Origin: Mansonella perstans
Lineage: Eukaryota; Nematoda; Chromadorea; Rhabditida; Onchocercidae
NCBI GenBank assembly: GCA_037074765.1
Contig: JBAMDO010000031.1
Location: 124,001 to 188,000 of the forward strand
Reading direction: 5' to 3'
Length of the DNA: 64,000 nt
The notes below the pieces were generated by a model. The model worked only from the letters and a program-made list of their open reading frames with translations, was not told the origin of the DNA and ran no database searches. Every line of letters starts with the position of its first letter. Within the stretch, counting starts at the first letter, position 1. Shown here piece after piece: positions 38,990-49,600 of the stretch. The position numbers and the translations under genes were made by a program.

Positions 38990-40455
38990 ATGTACAGAAA
39001 AGTGATATAGATAGCCTTATGAGCAATATGTGGAAGTAGAAATATGCTTAATAAAATATCCCGGGTAGGAAAGAAAGGGACAAGAGGTGATGGCAGATGG
39101 ATGGCTGGGAAGGAAGTGGCAGTTTAAAATTGAACATGACAAATCTCAATGAATAATGTTCTCAGTCTTACAGCAACAGCACTTTTTCTCCTCAATTAGA
39201 CAGATAGGTAGAAAGAAAAGCCCTTTGGCATCCACCCAAAACTTGCTTTCCCTTGAGAAATCTCTAGAAACGTTCCAGTTAGGTTTGGGCATCCAAAAAG
39301 TATAGGAAGGAATGGAAGGAACGCAGATTCAGGCCTCAAGGCTCTCTATCGTGGGGAGAGGATCAGACAATTGCCAGTGCCGCGCTACCGCTATTGCTGT
39401 CCCGCCGTGTAACAGCAAAACGTCCTACCCTCCCTCTCCTCTACTTTGTCATCGTCTTTTCACTTCACAAAGGGCGGCGGTTGGACGGTCGGGGAATTTA
39501 TGAGGAATTCACAAAGGACGGCTGAGCGGGGGAGATAGTGTGAGCAGGGAGAGATGGCGTCAGGCGGTTGTCTGCTGTTCGCAGCCAAGCATTATGAGCA
39601 ACTACCTATCTACAAGGCATTAATGCTCCCATTTTTCTGCCCGTATTTTTTTTTTGTCTCACCCAAAAGTGTGTGTGTTACTGCGGAACAAGGACTATTT
39701 ACCTGCCCGGACCCTCTCCATTTGAAGGGACAGAAGAAATAAGCACTAAATTTCACTTGAAATATTGAGGTGACAGAAGAAGTAAGTACAAACTTTCTCG
39801 AATTTTTTTTTATTATTAAGCCAAAAAAGAATTCAATGCAAAAATTTCGCACAATTTTTTTAAGGTCATTAGAGGAGGAATAGGAAAAGGATTTAAAGGA
39901 AAAAAAACTACACGAGAATGTTCAGGAAGAGATGAATGAATGTGTGTGTACCAGCAACATGCTCACACTTTTTCCCTATCTTCTTTTCCTGGTGGGTACA
40001 TTGCGAGATTCTGAGATGTTAAGAATGATTCAGAAATATCACACAACGCCGCACCGTCAAGTAGGAGTCATATTCACGTGCTATGAGACGAGGATAGCAC
40101 TGCCACCAAGTGGGACATCATATTCACGTGCTGTAAGACGAGGATAGTATTGACCACAGAAAACAAACATCAGCGAGTTGCTGGATATGATCGGCTGCCC
40201 TCTAAATCATCCCCTAACTTCATTTGTGCAAGCGGTCAAAACATAAGCTGACGTGTACAAAAGCCCGAGATTAACTTTGTCACACACAAAAAGTTGCCAG
40301 CATTAGAGAAGGTGTGAAAGCATTTGAAAGCTATACAAGTAGTTACATGAGGTCATTAGCATGAACACTATCCGTTGAGGTAAGGGACGGATAAAATTAT
40401 TTGGAGGAAACTGGAACAATGGTAGCCAGTTCCAGATGATGGTCAAAAATATGCA
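38990..40455. other. Intergenic, GC-richer, no gene identified
   Basis: Base composition is less AT-rich than the rest of the window. A 28-bp word (cattcacgtgct...gacgaggata) is repeated at about 40071 and 40121. The short frames show no domain. Confidence 0.4.
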
Positions 40456-40461
40456 GACTTT

Positions 40462-40735
40462 GGCCAAGTGGAGATAAATAGAACAATTTGGAACAGAAAG
40501 AGAACAGAAGCCAATTCCGGGTAATGAATGGTGAAAAAGTTTAATGGCCAAGTGGAGATGGACAGAATAATTTGGAACAGAAGCCAATTCCGGGTAATGA
40601 ATGGTGAAAAAGTTTAGTGGCCAAGTGGAGATGGACAGAATAATTTGGAACAGAAGCCAATTCCGGGTAATGAATGGTGAAAAAGTTTGGTGGCCAAGTA
40701 GAGATGGACAGAATAATTTGGAACAGAAATAGGAA
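40462..40735 (+). repeat. 73-bp tandem repeat, about 3.7 units
   Basis: Units start GGCCAAGTGGAGATGGACAG at 40546, 40619 and 40692, exactly 73 bp apart. A first unit at 40462 carries an 11-bp insertion. The 220-codon minus-strand frame over 40303-40965 is an artefact of this array. Confidence 0.95.
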
Positions 40736-40999
40736 ATGAATGAAAAATGGTTGATGATAATAATGCACAGTGAACAGAACAGCAATGGCAATGGCAATGA
40801 TGGTGACGAGTTACTTATTGGGCGTGGAATTTGTTGAATTGGCTCAATGAAACGAGCGAGCAACAATATATTTGGCACATAAAGTGTGGACTGAAAAAGA
40901 TAACGAGCGAGTGTTGAAAGGATGCACGTATCGGAATGGAATGGCCAAGTATCATTGCATTGCACAAGGAAGGAAGGCGACTTTGGGTTCGTCTGTCTC

Positions 41000-41225
41000 C
41001 CCTCTTACTCTTTACCTCTTCTCAATGTCTGTTCGTCTGTCTGCATCTTGCATCATTGCACAACGAAGAGGACTCTCCGTTCATCCGTCTACCCCTCCAC
41101 TCTTTACCTCTTCTCAATGTCTGTTCGTCTGTCTGCATCTTGCATCATTGCACAACGAAGAGGACTCTCCGTTCATCCGTCTACCCCTCCACTCTTTACC
41201 TCTTCTCAATGTCTGTTCGTCTCCA
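41000..41225 (+). repeat. 92-bp tandem repeat, about 2.4 units
   Basis: TCTTTACCTCTTCTCAATG recurs at about 41009, 41101 and 41193, a 92-bp period. Because 92 is not a multiple of 3, the same array yields long frames in several phases (40872-41524), none of them genes. Confidence 0.95.
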
Positions 41226-41712
41226 CCTCCTCCACCTCACTCCACTTCTCAATCTCTGTGTTCGTCTGTTTGTACCCTTCTTATCACTCCTCCCCCTCAC
41301 ATCATTCTTCGTTCTATCGCAACCTTTTTTTCAAACAAACAGACGAGCAGACGCAGACATACACGTTCCAGACATTGTTGCCCACTTCTCCTTTCTCCCG
41401 TCCTGACATCCTGGCATCGAGCCAAACATTCAATTGTCAATGTTTTACAAATTTTTATTTTAAAAATGAGCCTAGCAAATGTATGAAATATGAAATGATC
41501 ATATACATTAATGTATTTACATGAATAAATTAGCTATGTGAACATCTCCAGACATAACCACTATTTCATGTGACACTCCGCGACGTCTCATTTAGAAAAC
41601 AACGTGGCGGCGCACAGAAAGGCTATTATATGTGTGGGATTGGAATGCAGCCAAATATGTCCCTCGGTGTGTGGCACTCGCCGAGCACGTGCATAGAAGA
41701 AGGATGTACGTG

Positions 41713-41714
<2 letters not shown>

Positions 41715-41769
<55 letters not shown>

Positions 41770-41812
41770 GTGTGTGGGTGTGTGGGTGTGTGGTGTGTGG
41801 GTGTGGGTGGGT
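41715..41812 (+). repeat. (TG)n and GTGTGG microsatellite
   Basis: A pure TG run of about 45 bp, followed by GTGTGG/GTGTGGG variants. Frames on both strands across it are spurious. Confidence 0.97.
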
Positions 41813-41829
41813 GGTGCACTGACAGACCG

Positions 41830-42940
41830 ACCACTTGGCCCTGTCGTGACACAAGTGACAAGTGTCCTTCCCTACCGTTCCATACGGCATGCGTTTCCAT
41901 TTATTCCTAGTACTCCGGCTATCCCATACCTGATGCCCCGTTCTAACCCGTCTCTTCTCTCGTCCAGCGTTCCTTCCTTTCCTGTTGAAGAATTCATTGG
42001 AAGCTCCATAGTAGCCCAAGACATTTCAGGCATTGCTCAGGCCTTCTAATGACCAATGGATGGTTGTTAGATTGCCATTTGCTTGATAGAAGCTGTGGCT
42101 ATTTCTACGACAGATAATCGAAAAGTAACAACTGACCATCATCCGTTGACTTTCTTTATGTGCAATGATTGTCACCGACGCTCTCTGTCTCTTTGAGTTA
42201 CTATTTTAATTGATCTACTAGATCAGTTGTTATTGTATGATAAACGGAGCAGGGCGCAAATGTAAAGTTTATGATGGGTCTTTCAGGGCGTCTTATGGAA
42301 TTTTCGCAGATGATCAGAACAAGGCAAATGGCGTCATAAATCAGCGTCACATTAAGTGTCACCTTATCCTATGTCTTCTTTCCCATTTCCTAGCTTTCAA
42401 GCATTGAAGAGATAATTGTTGAAAAGTGATGACGCAGTTTTTTCAAGAGATTTCTGCTTCGCAGACCAATTTAATTCGTCTTCAAAGTATTACTACTGAT
42501 CCTTTTGTTGTCATCAGAGCAAGTAAGTAGTTCCCATGCTAGAAGTATAATAGTCCTGGAAGAAAGAAAGAAAGAAAAAGTGCATTTTTAGGATGTAATA
42601 GTAAACAATCAAACGATGACGCCGTCACTGGTCACTGGTCAACTGGCGGCCTGTAGTGAGTATTGGGTCGAAATTTAAATTTGATTCATATACTTTTTAC
42701 ATTTCTATAAAATGGATGGATGGACTTGAAAACTGAAACAAGAAGAGAAAGAAAGAGTGGAAAAAAGAAAGAAAAAAAGGCAGAGCAGAAAAAGAAAGGC
42801 AGAGAAAACAAAGAAAGCTTAAAAAAAGCGAAGCCGTTCGTTTTGCACTTTTGTCCGAAGAACGTCCGATAGAAGTGCAGCGAGTGCTGTTTCACTGGGT
42901 GAACAAACTGCTTGGATGATGATGTTTGATTTCCCAGTGA
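41830..42940. other. Intergenic, nothing identified
   Basis: No exon with recognisable protein character. A purine-rich GAAA tract lies at about 42735-42830. Confidence 0.4.
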
Positions 42941-42944
42941 TGCG

Positions 42945-43420
42945 GGACTCGCGAATGATTGGAATTTATTCCTGGTAGACTGCTACTACCACTTCTACAG
43001 TCTCGCGAATGATTGGAATTTATTCCCAGCAGATTGCTATCACCCTTTTTACATTCTCTCGAATGATTGGAAATTATTCCCGGTAGATCGCTACCACCAC
43101 TTCTACATTCCCGCGAATGATTGGAAACTATTCCCGGTAGATTGCTATCACCCTTTCTACATTCCCCCGAATGATTGGAAACTATTCCCGGTAGATTGCT
43201 ATCACCCTTTCTACATTCTCGCGAATGACTGGAATTTATTCCCAGTAGATCGCTACCACTACTTCTATATTCTCGCGAATGACTGGAATTTATTCCCGGT
43301 AGATTGCTACCACCCTTTCTATATTCTCGCGAATGACTGGAATTTATTCCCGGTAGATTGCTATCACCCTTTTTACATTCTCGAGAATGATTGGAATTTA
43401 TTCCCGGTAGATTGCTGCCA
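42945..43420 (+). repeat. 54-bp tandem array, nine units
   Basis: Words of the form GAATGATTGGAATTTATTCC recur exactly every 54 bp, with the GGAA at 42961, 43015, 43069, 43123, 43177, 43231, 43285, 43339 and 43393. Units differ by substitutions only, so the spacing has stayed fixed. Confidence 0.95.
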
Positions 43421-43421
43421 T

Positions 43422-44478
43422 GCTACAGTAGTAATATCTGCTGGAATATAATTTTATACAAAATGGCGCAAAGCTTTTTAAACACCGCCAGAGCATTATC
43501 TCACAGATATGAACCAATTGGCGCTTGTTTGGCGGATTGGCGCAAATTGCAGCTATTACGGTGTGGATACTGCAGCAAGAACTACAGTAATCCTGTGGAT
43601 GCTACAGTAGTAATATCTGCTGAAATATAATTTTATACAAAATGGCGCAAAGCTTTTTAAACACCGCCAGAGCATTATCTCACAGATATGAGCCAATTGG
43701 CGCTTGTTTGGCGGATTGGCGCAAATTGCAGCTATTACGGTAGGGATAGTGTAGCAAGAACTACAATAATCCTGTGGATGCTACAGTAGCAATATCTGCT
43801 GAAATATACAAAATGGCGCAAAGCTTTTTAAACACCGCCAGAACATTATCTCACAGATATGAGCCAATTGGCGCTTGTTTGGCGGATCCCGGCAAGTTGC
43901 AGCTATTACGGTAGGGATACTGTAGCAAGAACTACAGTAACCCTGTGGATGCTACAGTAGAAATATCTGCTGAAATATACAAAATGGCGCAAAGCTTTTT
44001 AAACACCGCCAGAACATTATCGCACAGATATGACCCAATTGGCGCTTGTTTGGCAGATCGGCGCAAATTGCAGCTATTACGGTAGGGATACTGTAGCAAG
44101 AACTACAATAATCCTGTGGATGCTACAGTAGTAATATCTGCTTAAATATAATTTTATACAAAATGGCGCAAAGCTTTTTAAACACCGCCAGAACATTATC
44201 TCACAGATATGAGCCAATTGGCGCTTGTTTGGCGGATCGGCGCAAATGGCAGCTATTACGGTAGGGATAGTGTAGCAAGAACTACAATAATCCTGTGGAT
44301 GCTACAGTAGTAGTATCTGCTGAAATATAATTTTATACAAAATGGCGCAAAGCTTTGTAAACACCGCCAGAACATCATCTCACAGATATGAGCCAATTGG
44401 CGCTTGTTTGGCGGATCCCCGCAAATTGCAGCTATTACGGTAGGCATACTGTAGCAAGAACTAGAATAATCCTGTGGA
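43422..44478 (+). repeat. 171/179-bp satellite array, six units
   Basis: Unit starts (GCTACAGTAG) lie at 43422, 43601, 43780, 43951, 44122 and 44301, giving spacings of 179, 179, 171, 171 and 179. The 171-bp form lacks TTTTATAA before TACAAAATGGCG. The array is cut at CTGTGGA|TGTCGCG, where the LTR element begins. Confidence 0.95.
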
Positions 44479-45094
44479 TGTCGCGAATTTATAACGCGAA
44501 ACTTCCACTAATGACATTATAAGCATTCAATCCTAAGATTGTGATCTAAAATTGTATCTTTTGAATTCAAATAAATTTTATTGTAATCCTCAATTGTGCG
44601 CCATAAATGATTCCCTCAATTGTTTTCCCTCCGTTATCTGAAATTATATATATATATATATGATGGTCAATCTTTTAAATTCATTTCACTTTTCACTTCT
44701 TCTATTCTTCCTCGTTAAGTCATGTTCGCATTATTAACGTTAAGTCATGTTCGCATTATTAAGGTTAAGTCATGTTCGCATTATTAAGGTTAAGTCATGT
44801 TCGCATTATTAAGGTTAAGTCATGTTCGCATTGTTAAGGTTAAGCCACGTTCGCAATTGTTAAGATTAAGCCACGTTCGCATTTGTTTTGTTCACGTTCG
44901 CGTTTATTAATGTTTTAATCACGTTCGAGTTTGTTAATATTGTTAATACTGTTAATAAAGGTTTAATTACCCAAGTTTGAGTTTGAGATTGAGTTCTATC
45001 GCGCTACAAACCCTACACAAAACAACACCCCTAAAACGAACACGCTGGTATATTGTTGGCCGATATCGACCTCTCATAAGAAGAAATCACGACA
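44479..45094 (+). repeat. 5' LTR of BEL/Pao element
   Basis: Starts TGTCGCG and ends CACGACA. It contains imperfect 25-bp repeats based on 'gttaagtcatgttcgcatta' + 'ttaag', then AATAAA, the 22-nt SL1 leader, a 6-bp extra TTTGAG, and ATTGAGTTCTATCGCGC. It matches the 3' LTR except for scattered substitutions, repeat copy number and the TTTGAG. Confidence 0.95.
44960..44981 (+). promoter_or_regulatory. Exact SL1 leader inside 5' LTR
   Basis: All 22 bases of nematode SL1 are present (GGTTTAATTACC...GTTTGAG). AATAAA (44954-44959) directly abuts the first G. This is probably the start of the R region; see findings. Confidence 0.95.
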
Positions 45095-45118
45095 GAAATT
45101 TGGTGCAGCGAAGTGAGG
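45095..45118 (+). other. Primer-binding site
   Basis: Three bases after the first TGG-like position from the LTR end there is TGGTGCAGCGAAGTGAGG, complementary to a tRNA 3' end finishing in CCA. I cannot name the tRNA. Confidence 0.6.
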
Positions 45119-45121
45119 TAT

Positions 45122-46055
45122 ATGATGTCAACCAACATTATCGCCAGCTTACAACCAGCAAAGAGAAGGTTAGTTTCTCTTTTACAAGAAATAAATAACT
45201 TAAAACTCGAAACCCCGGATTCCAATGAGCCAATAGAGCAACGGGGAAGGGCCTACATTGCGAACAAAAAGGTTCTCGCGGACAAAATCGAGAGGATAAA
45301 ATTATGCGTTGAATCACTTGAAAAGGCGAACGACAAGTGGTTCAACTACCTTCAAACAATTACTGCAACGAAAAGAAGGGAAGAAGAGGAGAGAGCTTAT
45401 GAAACGATCACGGAGGGCGAAGATGGTTTATTTCAATTGATCCATGAGGGAAAGGAATCGCTGATAGCACTAACGAAGGATAAGGAGGAAATCGAAGAAA
45501 ATTTAGAAATGCTATCAATAACGAAAAATAAAGAACAGGGAAGAACAATGCCTCCTTCAAACTTTTCGATCAATCTTCCCCAATTATTATTACCTACTTT
45601 CAACGGAGATCCAAGGCAATGGCGACAGTTTTGGAGTAGCTTCAACGCAGCAATAGATTCGCAACCACTTCCGCAAATTCAAAAATTAAATTACTTATAT
45701 TCGTGTCTGAAGGACAACGCACTAAAAGCCGTGTCAGGATACGAAATAGCACCGGAAAATTATGAAGTGATCAAGCGTCTACTCCAAGAAAGATACGGCG
45801 ACCCCTCGACAATATTAACACTATTATATAACGAATTCCAGTCCATCAGAAGAAATGAGAAGGATTGGATAACAACTGTCGAGAACATCGAGCGGGTGCT
45901 ACGCCAATTGGAAGCTTCAGGAGAGAATCTGGAACATTCAAGCATTGAAAACACAATAGAAAGTAAGTTACCATCTTGGATTTTGAAGAAGGTTTATACT
46001 CAGAAATTGGTAGATTTGCCTTGGTCGATTTCAAAGTTACGAAGTTTTTTATTAC
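45122..46055 (+). pseudogene. gag: BEL/Pao Gag, interrupted
   Basis: The structural polyprotein that packages element RNA. ATG at 45122 or 45125. The N-terminal half is a charged coiled coil, followed by a DUF1759-type core (LLPTFNGDPRQWRQFWSSF, YLYSCLKDNALKAVSGY). The frame runs into the nested LTR at 46056 and stops 17 bases later. The zinc-knuckle part resumes after the insertion (46650 onward). Confidence 0.9.
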
Positions 46056-46629
46056 TGTCGCGAAATTCATAACGCGAAATTCCTAGTAGGGTTTAAATCT
46101 GATTCTATTAACGGCTTTTATGAGCCACCTAAGTAATTTGTAATGTTTGATCTCTTTGTTACAATTATAAGCCGTCAAAATCTTTCCTACCATAAACTAA
46201 CAAAGAGGCAGCTGCAGTTAAACTCTTATTAACCAAACCCATTCTGTAACTGCGCCGAAATCCTTTGTTTGATGCTTATGCTTACATGCAATATATTATA
46301 CCTTCTCAACCAAGCTTATCTGTACAAAGGATTTGCTTTTTTATGATCTTTAGTTTCTTATAACTCAACTCACTAATACAAGTTTCTCCGCCTACAATAC
46401 TCAGTATATAAACTCTCAATCATCCCAAAAAGACCATTTTTGGGATTTGTTCACATCCACGGCTACTGGTTCTATTCTGCTCATCATTACCGCTTTATTA
46501 TATGTTAATGTTGTCATTAAATGCGCGTTGTATATAATTGTTACTTAATTCTCGCGTTATCCAATTATTCTAATAAAAGGTTTAATTACCCAAGTTTGAG
46601 GTGTCAACACAACGCAACTCAACACAACA
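46056..46629 (+). mobile_element. LTR nested in gag (second subfamily)
   Basis: Begins TGTCGCGAAATTCATAACGC, matches the truncated LTR at 23646, and ends near an AATAAAA + complete SL1 (46579-46600). It lacks the 25-bp repeats of the host element LTRs, so it is a distinct subfamily. The right boundary is uncertain: after SL1 come GTGTCAACACAACGCAACTC-type repeats and a second, 21-nt SL1-like stretch (46630-46650). I see no clear target duplication. Confidence 0.75.
46579..46600 (+). promoter_or_regulatory. Exact SL1 leader in nested LTR
   Basis: 22/22 match to SL1, directly preceded by AATAAAA and followed by GTGTCAACAC. A second near-copy (one mismatch, first G absent) follows at 46630-46650. 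Confidence 0.95.
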
Positions 46630-46649
46630 GTTTAACTACCCAAGTTTGA

Positions 46650-49600
46650 GATTCGACTGTGCCACGTTACAAAAACTTTCCCGACAATTACAACTGGCTA
46701 AGGTGGATCAACAAGTGAAAAACAGCCAGAATTCATTGACCCGATCGGAAATTAAACCAACAATTGTCAAAACGGAACAGAAGCGAAATGACGACTCAAG
46801 AGGAACATCAGCATTAACAGCAGTACGAACTAAGAAGAATTCGCCACAAGCAACGATAGCAAAGAAAAGACCTTGCATATTTTGTTCTGGGGATCACTGG
46901 GATAGCGATTGTGACGTCTATCCTACTGCAAATTTACGAATAAATCGCCTCAAGAAGCTGCAGAAATGTACGAATTGTTTCAAAAATAGTCACAAGGGAG
47001 AAAAATGCAAGGTGAAAAAGCAATGCTTCTTCTGTAAAGAGTCACATAACAGTGCCGTGTGTGGGAAAAGAAGAATATCAACGACACCAGAGAAGGAGTA
47101 TTCGACACCAAGGAAGGAGTGTTCGACATCACTCTACAATTCAGTAGCGGCGACTCGAGACGAGAAGAGGACCACAAGGGGAACTCTCCTTTTAGGTAAA
47201 AGGATAAAGGTATTCAATCCATCGCAACCCCGACGACAACAGAGAGCCCTAGCATTATTTGATGTAGGCTCACAAATGTCCTTTATATCCAAAAAATTAT
47301 CTCATCAATTGAAATTAATCGAGTCGGAGAAACAAACCATAACGATAGCTGCATTTGGTACGAAGCAACCGATGCAGTGTCCCACTTCCTGTGCGGAACT
47401 GAAAGTGCAAACTGAAGATAACGAGACTATATCGTTCTACGCTAATGTAGTCGAACATTTGACAAACGAACTCCAGGTAGTAGATTTACCAAATGAATTT
47501 CAATGCGATGAATTAAGTAACCATTGGGAAAAGCCCGACATATTAATTGGAGCGGACTACTTCTTTAAATTTATAACTCTACAAAACTTCAAGGAATTAA
47601 AATCAGGACACATATTAGTCCAATCCAAGGTTGGTCCTATGATTGTAGGCAGTGGCGATATCACCAAACTTTGTAAAGATAACAGAGAAGCCAGAGGGAT
47701 AATATGCTCAGTTAATACAACCCTCAACTCAGACTTAGAAAAATTTTGGAAACTAGAAATGATCGGCATTCAAGAATCTCCCAATGTAGATGACGATCAT
47801 CAAGCCATAAAACAATTTGAGCAAACTGTTATTATGCTGGAGGGAAGATATCATGTACGTTGGCCGTGGAAAAGCTCCACGCAAAGACTAAGCAACAATT
47901 ATGGTTTATGCCTAGGACGCTTAAAGCATCTAGTCAATCGGCTCCAAAACCAATCGCTTCTTCAGTTATACGACGAAACAATCAAGGACCAAATACAAAG
48001 TGGCATAATCGAAGAAGTACCTCCGAACGATGAGGTTGGTATCATACATTATCTACCGCATCACGAGGTTCTAACCCCTGGGAAAAACACAACCAAATTA
48101 AGAATCGTCTATGACGCGTCAGCACGACACAAAGGATTTAAAAGCCTCAACGACATCTTGTATCGAGGCCCAGTGCTGCTTCCAGACTTGGTTGGTATAT
48201 TACTCCGGTTTCGAACGATGAAGATCGTGATAACGGCGGATATCGAAAAAGCATTTTTACAAATAGGACTACAAGAAGAAGAAAGAAATTGTACCCGATT
48301 TCTTTGGTTAAAAGAGTTAAAGGAAGAAGTCTGCGACAAGAATATAAAAAGTTACCGCTTCAAGAGAGTTCCTTTGGAGTGGTATCATCCCCCTTTTTGT
48401 TAGCAGCGACTCTTAACTACCATCTAGAAAATTATGGTAACGAATTAGCTGAAGAAATCCGCAAGAATTCATACGTGCATAATATCACTGTATCGGCAGA
48501 GAACACCGACGAGGCATTGGACAAGTATGAAAAATTGAAGATGATTTTTAAGGAAGCCTCAATGAATGTGAGGGAATTTCTCTCGAATGAAAAGGATTTT
48601 AACAAACGAATACCTTATTCCGACTTAAGCCAAGCAAATAAAGAAAACTTTTTTGGACTTAATTGGAATCACGAAAAGGATCATATAGAGGTTACATTAA
48701 AACCATGGCGAGGAAAGGATTTAACAAAGAGAACCATTTTAAAATTTATTGCCTCTCAATATGATCCTCTGGGCTTTTTAGTCCCAGTAATGATCAAATT
48801 TAAACTATTTATTCAATATTTATGGCGGGAAAAAATTCCATGGGATCAATCCTTGAACGAAACACATAAGCAAAAATGGGACATACTTATTACGGAATGG
48901 CCAACAAATGTGATAGGACTACCACGATTTGTAATGGAAATTTCAAGGCCGACAGAATTTCATATATTCACGGATGCGTCCAAAGTTGCTTATTCCGCAG
49001 CTGTTTATATACGAAAAGTTTCACCTGGAAATGATGTAAGATCCTTCTTAATCTTTGCGAAATCCCGACTTGCTCCCATCAAAGGTATATCGATACCTAA
49101 ACTCGAGTTATTATCTATATTGATTGGAGTAAGAGCGGGTCAGTTCGTATTAAAGGAGCTACAAAAGGAAGACTGTCCAGTTACTTTGTGGTCAGACTCA
49201 AAATGCGCTCTTTTCTGGATAACAAACTATACGAAATTGCTTCCACGATTGTGCAAAATCGAGTGGAAGAGATTAGAAAATCCAAATTCAACTAAGATAT
49301 TACCTAGCAATGAAAATCCAGCTGACATAGCTACAAGAGGGATCTCACCAATCAAACTTCGCAATAACAAGCTATGGTGGAATGGTCCGCAATGGTTAAA
49401 TGGACCTGAATCAGAATGGCCTAACTGTAAGTTCGTTTATGAAGTTAATGATGAATTCGAACAAGCAATTATAGCAAAAATATCAACGGTTCCAAACCCA
49501 GCTGAGGAGAAGGCAATAATTCAATTCATTGATGTACACCGCTTTAGTAAATGGACAAAATTAGTAGAGCGGTAGTATGGGCGCTTAGATTCATTAAACA

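Noticed and set aside
40303..41524. Long open frames of 156-220 codons on both strands
   Set aside because: They coincide with the 73-bp and 92-bp tandem arrays. Open in several phases at once, with repeated peptide blocks and no domain.
41570..42049. 159-codon and 143-codon ORFs
   Set aside because: They run through the TG/GTGTGG microsatellite. The Cys-Val and His-Thr runs are repeat translation.
46579..46700. A true SL RNA gene at the nested LTR (SL1 followed by GT)
   Set aside because: The sequence after SL1 does not resemble an SL RNA body: no Sm-site-like region or stem-loop seen. The AATAAA-SL1 context matches the LTRs.
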